Assembly (NCBI GenBank): GCA_964407855.1
Contig: CAYOXI010000003.1
Span: 1-64,000 of the forward strand
Reading direction: 5' to 3'
Length of the DNA stretch: 64,000 nucleotides
From: SHZI01 sp964407855
Lineage (GTDB): Bacteria > Pseudomonadota > Gammaproteobacteria > Steroidobacterales > GCA-2729495
The notes below the pieces were generated by a model. That model was not told the origin of the DNA. It saw only the letters and a program-made list of their open reading frames with translations, and made no database searches. Numbering within the stretch: position 1 is the first letter of the stretch; every line of letters begins with the position of its first letter. Made by a program: the position numbers and the translations under genes. Below are positions 26,905 to 34,665 of the stretch, piece by piece.

Positions 26905-26937
26905 GAACCCGGTTCGCCCCGGCAACCCGCAGGCAGC

Positions 26938-26952
26938 TATAGTTTGCCGGTG
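26938..26952 (+). promoter_or_regulatory. Candidate -10 element of the cpdA-like gene
   Basis: TATAGT at 26938-26943 ends 6 nt before the GTG at 26950. No ribosome-binding site is visible between them, so a leaderless mRNA is possible. No good -35 is seen. Confidence 0.38.
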
Positions 26953-27708
26953 AACCCCGGACCCGTTCGCGTACTGCAGATCACCGACCCGCACCTCCAC
27001 GGACGTCGGGACGCACGTATGCGGGGCGTGAACACTGACGACACCCTCAGCGCGACGCTGGCCCGGGTGCAGCAGGATCCCCGACAGCCGGATCTCGTCC
27101 TGGCCACCGGCGATCTTGTCCAGGACGAAAGCCGTGCCGGCTACGAGCGCTTCAGGGAACTCCTGATGCCGCTCAAGGCTCCCGTCTACTGCCTGCCGGG
27201 CAATCACGATGATCCGGCGCTCATGCAGGAGATGCTGAACGACGCGCCGTTTCAGTACTGCGGACTTGCCATCCACAGTTCATGGGCACTGGTGATGCTG
27301 AACAGCTACGCCAGCAACGATGATGGTGGCGTACTGGCACCGCGGGAGCTGGCCTTCCTGGAGCGCACACTGGACAGCGCGCGCGCTGAACATGTGCTCA
27401 TCGCCCTGCATCACCACCCCGTGCCCATGGGCAGTCGCTGGCTCGACAGCGTGCCACTGCGAAACGGGACAGACCTGTTCGACATCGTGGACCGGCATGC
27501 GGCCGTCCGCTGCATCCTGTGGGGGCACGTGCACCAGGCGTCTGACCAGCACCGGGGCGCCGTCCGGCTGATGAGCACACCCTCCACCTGCGCCCAGTTC
27601 AGGCCGGGGTCCGAGGATTTCGCCCTGGACACCCGGCCGCCCGGTTTTCGCTGGATCGATCTGCATGCGGACGGACAGCTCGACACCAGCGTGGTATGGG
27701 TGGATTGA
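26950..27708 (+). CDS. Metallophosphoesterase, CpdA-like (3',5'-cyclic AMP phosphodiesterase family)
   Basis: Class III phosphodiesterase of the calcineurin-like fold, about 252 residues. The metal-binding motifs are all present: ITDPHLHG (Asp, His), ATGDLVQD (GD), LPGNHDD (GNHD), a lone His region in LIALHHHPVP, and ILWGHVHQ (GHxH). This order and the ending with STCAQFRP fit CpdA (Icc), which hydrolyses cAMP. Other cyclic nucleotides or phosphodiesters cannot be excluded. I chose GTG 26950; a TTG two codons earlier is also open. The next gene overlaps its 3' end. Confidence 0.85.
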   Translation: MNPGPVRVLQITDPHLHGRRDARMRGVNTDDTLSATLARVQQDPRQPDLVLATGDLVQDESRAGYERFRELLMPLKAPVYCLPGNHDDPALMQEMLNDAPFQYCGLAIHSSWALVMLNSYASNDDGGVLAPRELAFLERTLDSARAEHVLIALHHHPVPMGSRWLDSVPLRNGTDLFDIVDRHAAVRCILWGHVHQASDQHRGAVRLMSTPSTCAQFRPGSEDFALDTRPPGFRWIDLHADGQLDTSVVWVD

Positions 27709-28580
27709 GCAGGATCCTGCCACAGCTGGTCGCCGCTGCACTGCTGGCGGGGCTTGCGCCGTCCACGTTCGCCCTGCCCCTCTGGGAACTGGCAGGCACC
27801 AGCAACCGCATTACCCTGCTCGGTTCAATTCACATTCTCCGGGAATCGGACTATCCGCTGGACCCGGCCCTGGCCGCCAGTCTCGGGGCAGCTGACGTGG
27901 TGATCATGGAACTGGAGCTCGATGCCCTTGATCCGGTGGCAGCCGCCGGACTGGTCGCGAGCCTTGCCCTGGACGCGGGCGGCCGGCAGCTGCCGGAATT
28001 GCTCGGCGCCGAAGCCTGGCGACGCGCCAGCCGCGAGGCAACAGCCCTTGGCATGGACCTGACCCCGCTCCTGCCCTTCGAGCCGTGGTACGCGGCAGTC
28101 CTCATCACCCAGCTCCGGCTCGCCCAGCTCGGCTTTGACTCCTCGCTGGGCATAGAGGCCCGGATGGTGGTTGATGCCGGGCGAGCCGGCAAGAAGATCC
28201 GCGGTCTTGAGACCCTGGAGGATCAGCTGGGAACGCTGGATGGACTGTCAGCGACAGCCCAGCGCGATTTCTTCCTGAACACCATTGAGGAGGCCGGCAG
28301 TTTCGATGCGGAAGCGGACCGGCTGATCGGCGCCTGGAAGGCGGGAGACAGCGCCATTCTCGAGCGGGAGATGCTCGGACCGGTGCGGAACCAGCCAGAG
28401 GTCTATGAGGCGCTCATCGTCCGCCGAAACGCAGCTTTCGCCAGGGCGATCCGCGCGCTGGCCAACGACGGCACGGACTACCTGGTCGTCGTCGGGGCGC
28501 TACACCTGGTGGGACCCGACAGCCTACTGCACATGCTGGAGAAGCAAGGTCTGCCCTCGCGGCCAGTGACAAACCGCTGA
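27696..28580 (+). CDS. TraB/GumN family protein with signal peptide
   Basis: A 294-residue secreted or periplasmic protein of the TraB/PrgY/GumN family, related to Tiki-type metalloproteases. A signal peptide (about 1-26, AAALLAGLAPSTFA) precedes the domain. The family hallmarks are the N-terminal GSIHILRESDYPL (the first GxxH-type motif), the ELELDAL segment with conserved acidic residues, the RN motif in IVRRNAAFA and the C-terminal VVGALHLVGPDSL. Proteolytic activity is inferred from the superfamily. It overlaps the phosphodiesterase gene by 13 nt and is convergent with rubredoxin, 3 nt away. Confidence 0.85.
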   Translation: MGGLSRILPQLVAAALLAGLAPSTFALPLWELAGTSNRITLLGSIHILRESDYPLDPALAASLGAADVVIMELELDALDPVAAAGLVASLALDAGGRQLPELLGAEAWRRASREATALGMDLTPLLPFEPWYAAVLITQLRLAQLGFDSSLGIEARMVVDAGRAGKKIRGLETLEDQLGTLDGLSATAQRDFFLNTIEEAGSFDAEADRLIGAWKAGDSAILEREMLGPVRNQPEVYEALIVRRNAAFARAIRALANDGTDYLVVVGALHLVGPDSLLHMLEKQGLPSRPVTNR

Positions 28581-28583
28581 CCC

Positions 28584-28748
28584 TCACACCTCGATCATCT
28601 CGAAGTCTTCCTTGCCCGCCCCGCAGTCAGGACACCGCCAGGACAGCGGCACGTCGGCCCAGCGCGTGCCGGGTGCCAGGCCTGCTTCGGGCGCGCCCGC
28701 ACTCTCGTCGTAGATGAAGCCGCAGATGAGGCACATGTAGGTCTTCAT
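28584..28748 (-). CDS. Rubredoxin (54 residues)
   Basis: A one-iron electron carrier. Translating the minus strand from the ATG at 28748 gives 54 residues with the two Cys knuckles that hold the iron: CLICG (Cys6, Cys9) and CPDCG (Cys39, Cys42). The rubredoxin spacing and aromatics are present (Tyr4, FIYDE, Trp30, Trp37). The chain begins MKTYMCLIC and ends FEMIEV. It lies 33 nt after the Lon-domain gene on the same strand. A rubredoxin reductase or alkane hydroxylase partner is not in the window. Confidence 0.96.
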   Translation of the reverse strand: MKTYMCLICGFIYDESAGAPEAGLAPGTRWADVPLSWRCPDCGAGKEDFEMIEV

Positions 28749-28781
28749 TGACGTTGCTGTCAGCCTGTGGGGCTGGTCCCG

Positions 28782-29375
28782 CTATTGAGTCTTTTCACGA
28801 CGGAACGGCCGAAGCATCGGCCGGAGTATCTGCAATCTCTCTACCGGATCATCAAGCTCAAGGCAACGCTGCTTGTCGGCGGGTGGCATCGGCAGGATCT
28901 CCGCCAGCCGGCATCCCACCCACGACGCGTCGTCATAGCGCTTCTCGATGGCATCGTACAGCCGACCGAGGTCGTTGATGACGCTCTCAAGGAGGGCCGC
29001 CATCGGGCGGAACTCATCGGGCAGGGGAACCCGGGGCATCCCTGGCAGCAGTTCGGTCTCGCCGACGTACAGGCCGTCTGGCTGCCGGGACATCTTCTGC
29101 AGCCGGAACCGGTCACCTCCGCGGGCCGTGATGCCCAGGATGCCGTCACTACCCTGATACCAGTCAATGATGCGGGCGAGCGTCCCGACTGCGCTGGTCT
29201 CCACTTCGGTCGTATCCCGCCCGCTGGTGATCAGTAGCACGCCGAAGGCGACATCGTTGCGCAGGCAGCGGCTCACCATATCCAGGTACCTTGGCTCAAA
29301 GACCCGCAACGGCAGCGGACCCTCCGGAAACAGGACGGTACCCAGCGGAAACAGCGGGATCGTCGCGGCGGTCAC
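28782..29375 (-). CDS. LON peptidase N-terminal (substrate-binding) domain protein
   Basis: A 197-residue stand-alone Lon N-domain without ATPase or protease parts. The signature is clear: IPLFPLGTVLFPEGPLPLRVFEPRYLDMV at the N-terminus, FGVLLI, the GTLARI strand and a C-terminal helical bundle (SWVGCRLAEILPM, LQILRPML). Such proteins are widespread in proteobacteria with no firm function. It overlaps the mpl stop by 4 nt, so the two are probably translated from one mRNA. Confidence 0.9.
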   Translation of the reverse strand: MTAATIPLFPLGTVLFPEGPLPLRVFEPRYLDMVSRCLRNDVAFGVLLITSGRDTTEVETSAVGTLARIIDWYQGSDGILGITARGGDRFRLQKMSRQPDGLYVGETELLPGMPRVPLPDEFRPMAALLESVINDLGRLYDAIEKRYDDASWVGCRLAEILPMPPADKQRCLELDDPVERLQILRPMLRPFRREKTQ

Positions 29376-30739
29376 GGTGAAACTGACTCCTCGAGACCTT
29401 GCCGCAGGCTGGTGTGGATGTCCTGGAAGTCGCCATTGCTCATCACGACAATGGCGTCGCCGGGCCGGGCAACCGCGAGTATCTCGCGGGTAATCACCGC
29501 GGTGTCATCCCGCAGCTGCACCTGCGGCGCCGCGTTGAACTCCGCCCCCATGTCCCACCTGAGTCCGGCGGGCCGCAACACCCAGGCGAGGTCGGCTCCG
29601 GCGAGCGCGGGCGCCAGCGCCCCCTCATAGACACCGAGCTTCATGCTGTTGGAACGAGGTTCGAAGGCCGCTATGACGCGCTGGACGCCGGTGCGCCGGC
29701 GGACTCCTTCCAGGGTGCGCCGGATCGCGGTCGGGTGATGGGCAAAATCGTCGAAGAGCTGCACGCCATTGAAACTCCCGAGATGCTGCAGGCGCCGGCG
29801 GACTCCGCCAAAGTGACCAAGCGCCTCGATGGCGGTTTCCGCTGGGACGCCGACCGCCCGGCAGGCCAGCAGGGCCGCAACTGCATTTTCCGCGTTGTGG
29901 GTCCCCGACAGCTGCCAGGGGCAGGAGCCGGCTTCGGCACCGTCGTGCAGCACCCGCAGCGTACCGGGCGGATCCTCCAGCCCCACCCACCCGGCGCCAC
30001 CGGGCCGGCTGCCGAAGCTGTCAACGGGCGTCCAGCAGCCCTGCTGGAGCAGTGCCGTCACATTGGCGTCAGCGGCCGGCGTGATCAGCCGGCCATTGCC
30101 GGGCACCGACCGCACGAGCTGGTGAAACTGCCGGGTAATGGCCTCGAGGTCCGGATAGATGTCCGCGTGGTCATACTCCAGGTTGTTGATGATCAGGGTC
30201 GCTGGCCGGTAGTGCAGGAACTTGGCTCGCTTGTCGAAGAACGCGGTGTCGTACTCATCAGCCTCGATGACGAAGACGCGATCGCTGCCGAGGCGCGCGG
30301 AGAACGGAAAATCCACTGGCACGCCCCCGATGAGAAAGCCTGCATCGCGGCCGGCGTGGTGGAGGATGAAGGCCACCAGACTGGTCGTGGTCGTCTTTCC
30401 ATGGGTCCCCGATACACCGATCACGGACCGGCCGCGCAGGACATTCGCGGCCAGCCATTCTGGCCCGGACGCATAGGGCAGGCCGCGGTTGAGCATCGAC
30501 TCGATCACCGGCATCCCGCGGGTCATGACGTTACCGACGATGACCACATCCGGGACGGGATCGAGCTGATCCGCCTCGAAGCCCTGGATAAGGTCGATCC
30601 CGAGGCTGCGGAGCTGATCGCTCATCGGCGGGTAGATGTTGCGGTCCGAGCCGGTCACCCGGTAACCGGCTTCCCGGGCAATCGCGGCCAGCCCGCCCAT
30701 GAACGTGCCACAGATGCCGAGAATATGGACGTGCTGCAT
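29372..30739 (-). CDS. mpl: Mpl: UDP-N-acetylmuramate--L-alanyl-gamma-D-glutamyl-meso-diaminopimelate ligase
   Basis: Cytosolic Mur-ligase-family enzyme that joins recycled murein tripeptide to UDP-MurNAc. The 455-residue protein has HILGICGTFMGGLA, the ATP-binding GVSGTHGKTTT, IIEADEYDTAFFDKRAKF (the Mpl-specific variant of the Mur motif), NNLEYDHADIYPDL, LSGTHNAENAVAA and FDDFAHHPTAI. The tripeptide-specific pattern sets it apart from MurC. It implies that this organism recycles its peptidoglycan. The small membrane-protein gene upstream ends 9 nt before it. Confidence 0.95.
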   Translation of the reverse strand: MQHVHILGICGTFMGGLAAIAREAGYRVTGSDRNIYPPMSDQLRSLGIDLIQGFEADQLDPVPDVVIVGNVMTRGMPVIESMLNRGLPYASGPEWLAANVLRGRSVIGVSGTHGKTTTTSLVAFILHHAGRDAGFLIGGVPVDFPFSARLGSDRVFVIEADEYDTAFFDKRAKFLHYRPATLIINNLEYDHADIYPDLEAITRQFHQLVRSVPGNGRLITPAADANVTALLQQGCWTPVDSFGSRPGGAGWVGLEDPPGTLRVLHDGAEAGSCPWQLSGTHNAENAVAALLACRAVGVPAETAIEALGHFGGVRRRLQHLGSFNGVQLFDDFAHHPTAIRRTLEGVRRRTGVQRVIAAFEPRSNSMKLGVYEGALAPALAGADLAWVLRPAGLRWDMGAEFNAAPQVQLRDDTAVITREILAVARPGDAIVVMSNGDFQDIHTSLRQGLEESVSP

Positions 30740-30748
30740 GGCTGGACC

Positions 30749-31267
30749 TCAGGCCCGGACCGGACCGAACTGCAGGAAGACCAGGTAATTCAGGCAGAAG
30801 TAGCTTATCGCGACGACGAGCCCCAGCGCGAAGTGTGCGGACATCGCCCTGGCAAAGATGTGGGCATTGACGACCAGTGACCAGATGACGACGGCGAGCA
30901 GCCCGAGGGTAGGCACCAGGGGCGCCTGACCGGGCACGGACGCGGCATCCAGCCATAGATTGAAGGGCAGCATGCACAGGCTGAGCAGCGCGCCGGTACC
31001 GAAAACGGCTGTCGTCGTCTGGCCGAAGCGCGCGGGATGCCCGGTCAGGCGGAGTATGCCCACAACAAAGCCACAGAGCACCACCACGTCCAGAACGATG
31101 CTGCGCAGGAGCGTACCGGTGAATGCATAGATCGGCACGGCCAGCATCAGCTGCGTGATCGCGTAGAGAAAGCCGACGAAAAGCAGCAGGAATCGGGAGT
31201 CAGGCAGGTCTTCCGGGCCCAGGCGACGAAGTGTGATCTGTGCGAAAGCGTCGAGGATCGGGAGCAT
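30749..31267 (-). CDS. Uncharacterised integral membrane protein
   Basis: A 172-residue protein I do not recognise with certainty. It has about five hydrophobic helices (around residues 24-46, 52-72, 86-108, 118-134 and 145-165) joined by short loops. The amphipathic N-terminus is MLPILDAFAQITLRRLGPEDLPDSRF. Topology is loosely like Yip1-domain proteins, but that is only a resemblance. It sits 9 nt upstream of mpl on the same strand and is divergent from rnd, so it probably heads the mpl/Lon-domain/rubredoxin transcript. Confidence 0.75.
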   Translation of the reverse strand: MLPILDAFAQITLRRLGPEDLPDSRFLLLFVGFLYAITQLMLAVPIYAFTGTLLRSIVLDVVVLCGFVVGILRLTGHPARFGQTTTAVFGTGALLSLCMLPFNLWLDAASVPGQAPLVPTLGLLAVVIWSLVVNAHIFARAMSAHFALGLVVAISYFCLNYLVFLQFGPVRA

Positions 31268-31318
31268 CTATGGTCGGCCTTGCGGCTACGCCCGTGGAGA
31301 TGACGGGCAATGATCCTC

Positions 31319-31335
31319 TACACTCCCCCGTTATG
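31319..31335 (+). promoter_or_regulatory. Candidate -10 element of rnd, close to the start codon
   Basis: TACACT at 31319-31324 ends 8 nt before the ATG at 31333. TGGAGA lies 17 nt upstream as a partial -35. There is no ribosome-binding site in between, consistent with a leaderless mRNA. Confidence 0.38.
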
Positions 31336-32448
31336 CCAGCCCTCGTCCCCGCCGAAGTACTGATCGACCGCCAGGAGAGTCTGGCGCGCGCCTGTGCCGC
31401 AATCTCCCCTGACGAACTGGTCGCCATCGACACGGAATTCATGCGCACGAGCCAGTACACGCCCCAGCTCTGCCTGGTACAGGTGGCATCCAGTGCGGGG
31501 GTGCTGTGCGTGGACGAGATCGCGGGACTTGACACGACGTCACTCTGGGACCTGCTCTGTGCGGGGCGTGGCCTGCGCGTGCTGCATGCCGGAAAGCAGG
31601 ACCTGGAAGTGGCCTGGGTGCGCTTTCGCCGCCTGCCCCAGCCGCTGTTCGACACCCAGATCGGCGCGGCCCTGGTCGGCATGCCTGCCCAGATCGGTTA
31701 CGCCGGACTTGCCCTCGACCTGCTCGGGGTGGCGATCGACAAGACGCACACCCGGGCCGACTGGTCACGCCGCCCGCTGGGCCCGGAACTCATCAGCTAC
31801 GCTGCCCTTGATGTGCTCCACCTGCCGGAGATATACCACCGGCTGCGCGATCGCCTGGAACTGCTCAACCGCTATGCCTGGGCGATGGAGGACAGCGCGA
31901 GACTGGTGGATCCGGCGCTCTATGAGGTGGATCCGGGCGAAGCCTGGCACCGGCTCGGCGGCGTTGGGCGCCTCCCTGTGCCGGCGCAACGACGCGTCCG
32001 CCGCCTGGCCCGCTGGCGCGAGGAGTATGCGATGCGCGCGGATCGTCCGCGCCAGTGGATCCTGGGCGACAAGAGCCTGCTGGACATCGCGCTGCGCCGG
32101 CCGCACACGGAATCCGAGCTGGCCGCCTGTGCGGAAGTGCCAGCTGGCTTTGCCCGCCGGCAGTCGGAGGTCGTCCTGGGGGAGCTGGCTGCGGCGGACC
32201 GGGATGAGGCCGCCGGCGTCGAACTCGTTCGGGACCCAAGGCCCGAGGTGGTCGATCCCGAACGAATCAGGCGCCTCGGGCGGGTCGTGGAGGAGGTGGC
32301 AAAGTCACTGGGAATCGCCCCTGAGATCCTTGCTACCCGTCGGGACCTGACAGCGGCACTGCGGGGCGAATCGGCTATCCGTCCCCTGTCAGGCTGGCGG
32401 CAACCCGTGATCGGGGACTTGCTGGTGGATGCAGCAAAGCGGCTTTAA
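31333..32448 (+). CDS. rnd: Ribonuclease D
   Basis: 3'-5' exoribonuclease that trims tRNA precursors. The 371-residue protein has the DEDD exonuclease motifs: AIDTEFMRTSQY (motif I, DxE), LHAGKQDLEV (motif II) and YAALDVLHL (motif III with Tyr). Two HRDC-type helical domains follow. I chose the ATG at 31333 because it aligns with the E. coli N-terminus and has a -10-like hexamer 8 nt upstream; in-frame ATGs at 31270 and 31300 would add unconserved sequence. It is convergent with adk across 5 nt. Confidence 0.94.
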   Translation: MPALVPAEVLIDRQESLARACAAISPDELVAIDTEFMRTSQYTPQLCLVQVASSAGVLCVDEIAGLDTTSLWDLLCAGRGLRVLHAGKQDLEVAWVRFRRLPQPLFDTQIGAALVGMPAQIGYAGLALDLLGVAIDKTHTRADWSRRPLGPELISYAALDVLHLPEIYHRLRDRLELLNRYAWAMEDSARLVDPALYEVDPGEAWHRLGGVGRLPVPAQRRVRRLARWREEYAMRADRPRQWILGDKSLLDIALRRPHTESELAACAEVPAGFARRQSEVVLGELAAADRDEAAGVELVRDPRPEVVDPERIRRLGRVVEEVAKSLGIAPEILATRRDLTAALRGESAIRPLSGWRQPVIGDLLVDAAKRL

Positions 32449-32453
32449 CGCGG

Positions 32454-33113
32454 CTAGTTCCCTGCCGGCGCGGATGCCAGCGCCCGGATAACGCGACTAT
32501 AGACCTCGTCCACCGGCCCGAAGCCGTCTACTTCCCGCAGCAGAGCCATTTGCCGGTAGTGCCCGATCACCGGCTCCGTCTGGGCGCGGTAGACCCTGAG
32601 GCGGTTGCCGATGGTCTCCTCGTTGTCGTCGACCCGCTGGATCAGCTCGCCCCCTGCCGCCAGGCAGGCATCCAGCTCGGCCTGTGGCGAAAAATGGATG
32701 TTCAGCAGCTTGCCAGTCACAGAGCAGGTCCGCCGGCCCGTCAGCCGCTTCAGCAGGATGTCGAAGTCCACGTCGATGAGTACAACGGCATCCAGGGGTT
32801 TGCCGATCTCCGCGAGCAGTCCCTCCAGGGCCTCGGCCTGGGCCAGGTTGCGGGGAAAGCCGTCCAGCACGAAGCCGGCCGCCGCATCGTCCTGCGTCAG
32901 GCGTTCGCGGATCATGCCGAGGACAATATCGTCAGAGACGAGATCGCCGGCATCCATGGCGGCCTTGGCCCGGCGACCGAGACCGGTGCCTGCAGCCACG
33001 GCAGCTCGCAGCAGGTCGCCGGTCGACAGCTGGACCATGCCCCGCTCCGCCATGAGTCGCTGGGCCTGGGTTCCCTTGCCGGAACCCGGAGCCCCAAGGA
33101 ATACGATGCGCAA
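32454..33113 (-). CDS. adk: Adenylate kinase
   Basis: Equilibrates ATP, ADP and AMP. The protein begins at a TTG codon at 33113, giving 219 residues starting MRIVFLGAPGSGKGTQAQ with the P-loop. GAGGAGGG lies 7 nt upstream, which makes the TTG start convincing even though the frame is open much further. Other motifs are the AMP-binding LSTGDLLRAAV, GFVLDGFPRN and RRVDDNEETIGNRL-like RVDDNEETI. The LID domain is of the long type and has no four-Cys zinc site. Confidence 0.96.
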   Translation of the reverse strand: MRIVFLGAPGSGKGTQAQRLMAERGMVQLSTGDLLRAAVAAGTGLGRRAKAAMDAGDLVSDDIVLGMIRERLTQDDAAAGFVLDGFPRNLAQAEALEGLLAEIGKPLDAVVLIDVDFDILLKRLTGRRTCSVTGKLLNIHFSPQAELDACLAAGGELIQRVDDNEETIGNRLRVYRAQTEPVIGHYRQMALLREVDGFGPVDEVYSRVIRALASAPAGN

Positions 33114-33236
33114 CGGGCAGCCCTCCTCGGCTCGCAAGGCGCCGTACGCTACAGTGCCGGCGTCGGGCCCGTCAAACCCGAACCCGGAACGGCGGGCATG
33201 CATATGGTAATTTCCGCGGCCTGACCAGGAGATTCG

Positions 33237-34499
33237 GTGAACATGACCAAGCGCAATGCCTTCTACGCCCAGTCCGGCGGCGTGACCGCCGTGATCAATG
33301 CCTCGGCCTGCGGCGTGATCGAGACCGCGCGCAAGCACAGGCGCGAAATTGGCCGGCTCTACGCCGGGCGTGACGGCATCCTGGGCGCGCTGGACGAAGA
33401 CCTCATCGACACCGGCGCGGAATCGGTCTCGGCCATTGCCGCGCTCCGGTATACACCGGGCGGGGCCTTCGGTTCGGCCCGTCACAAGCTCAGGGGTCTG
33501 GATGAAAACCGCGCCGAGTACGAGCGGCTCATCCAGGTGTTCCGTGCACACGACATTGGCTACTTCTTCTATAACGGCGGCGGCGACTCGGCCGATACCT
33601 GCCTCAAGGTGTCCCAGCTGGGTGCCCGGATGGGCTATCCGATCGTGGCCATCCATGTTCCCAAGACCGTGGACAATGACCTGCCGGTGACGGATACCTG
33701 CCCGGGTTTTGGCTCGGTTGCCAAGTATGTTGCCGTGTCAACCCAGGAAGCGGCGCTTGATGTGCGTTCGATGTCCCGCACATCAACCAAGGTTTTCATC
33801 CTGGAAGTGATGGGCCGGCATGCCGGCTGGATCGCGGCAGCAGGAGGACTCGCCGGCAGCAAGGCCGGTGAGCCGCCCCACATCATCCTGTTTCCGGAAA
33901 TCCCCTTTGACCGCGAGACCTTTCTCGCGCGGGTGGCCCACTCCGTACGGCGCTACGACTATTGCGTGATCGTGGTCAGTGAAGGCGCGCGCTATGCCGA
34001 TGGCCGCTTCCTGGCAGATGCGGGCACGACCGATGCTTTCGGCCATCGGCAACTCGGTGGGGTCGCACAGGTCATCGCCTCCATCGTCAAGGAGGGTCTC
34101 AAGCTCAAGTACCACTACGCCATTGCCGATTACCTCCAGCGTTCCGCCCGTCATATCGCCTCAAGGGTGGACGTGGAGCAGGCCTATGCGGTGGGCCGGG
34201 CCGCGGTGGAACTCGCCCTCAAGGGCGAGAACTCGGTAATGCCGACCATTGTCCGGCGCTCGGACAGCCCATACCGCTGGTCCATTGGCAAGGTGGCGCT
34301 GGATCAGGTGGCCAACCGGGAGAAGATGATGCCCCGGTCCTACATAACAAAGGACGGCTTCGGCATCACGGCCGCAGCCCGTCGCTATCTGTCACCCCTG
34401 ATCCAGGGCGAGGACTATCCCCCCTACCGGCACGGGCTGCCAGTGGTTGCCCGCCTCAAGCTGAAGGCCGTCCGCAGGAAACTCCCCCCTCGGCCCTGA
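33237..34499 (+). CDS. pfp: 6-phosphofructokinase, probably pyrophosphate-dependent
   Basis: Phosphorylates fructose 6-phosphate. The 420-residue protein has the PFK fold with AQSGGVTAVINAS at the N-terminus. Two features point to PPi rather than ATP as donor: the GGDGS loop of ATP enzymes is GGGDSADT (114-121), and PGTIDND is PKTVDND (142-148) with the Lys typical of PPi enzymes. MGRHAGW is conserved. Such enzymes are reversible and replace both PFK and fructose bisphosphatase. Start: a GTG 5 nt after AGGAG; an ATG two codons later is also possible. The H+-PPase gene follows. Confidence 0.9.
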   Translation: MNMTKRNAFYAQSGGVTAVINASACGVIETARKHRREIGRLYAGRDGILGALDEDLIDTGAESVSAIAALRYTPGGAFGSARHKLRGLDENRAEYERLIQVFRAHDIGYFFYNGGGDSADTCLKVSQLGARMGYPIVAIHVPKTVDNDLPVTDTCPGFGSVAKYVAVSTQEAALDVRSMSRTSTKVFILEVMGRHAGWIAAAGGLAGSKAGEPPHIILFPEIPFDRETFLARVAHSVRRYDYCVIVVSEGARYADGRFLADAGTTDAFGHRQLGGVAQVIASIVKEGLKLKYHYAIADYLQRSARHIASRVDVEQAYAVGRAAVELALKGENSVMPTIVRRSDSPYRWSIGKVALDQVANREKMMPRSYITKDGFGITAAARRYLSPLIQGEDYPPYRHGLPVVARLKLKAVRRKLPPRP

Positions 34500-34502
34500 G
34501 CG

Positions 34503-34531
34503 CTGGCGCGCGGCGGCATTAGTGCTATTAT
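34503..34531 (+). promoter_or_regulatory. Candidate promoter of hppA
   Basis: CTGGCG (34503-34508) and TATTAT (34526-34531) are separated by 17 nt in the 166-nt gap between the PFK and pyrophosphatase genes. If used, hppA would have its own promoter as well as read-through from the PFK gene. The -35 begins only 4 nt after the PFK stop. Confidence 0.35.
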
Positions 34532-34665
34532 TCGGCGCCTTTTTGGCCGCCTGCCGATCTCCTGAGCGCGATCACCGATCGCCAGACCTGGTCGGCGGTG
34601 CCTGTGTCGGGCAACAAGAAACCGCCTGACTCCAAACTGATACTACGTCTGCGGAGGATTCGTCC

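Noticed and set aside
33114..33656. A 400-residue adenylate kinase from the long minus-strand frame
   Set aside because: The upstream part is antisense to the PFK gene. The TTG at 33113 has a strong ribosome-binding site and starts exactly at the conserved MRIVFLGAPGSGKG.
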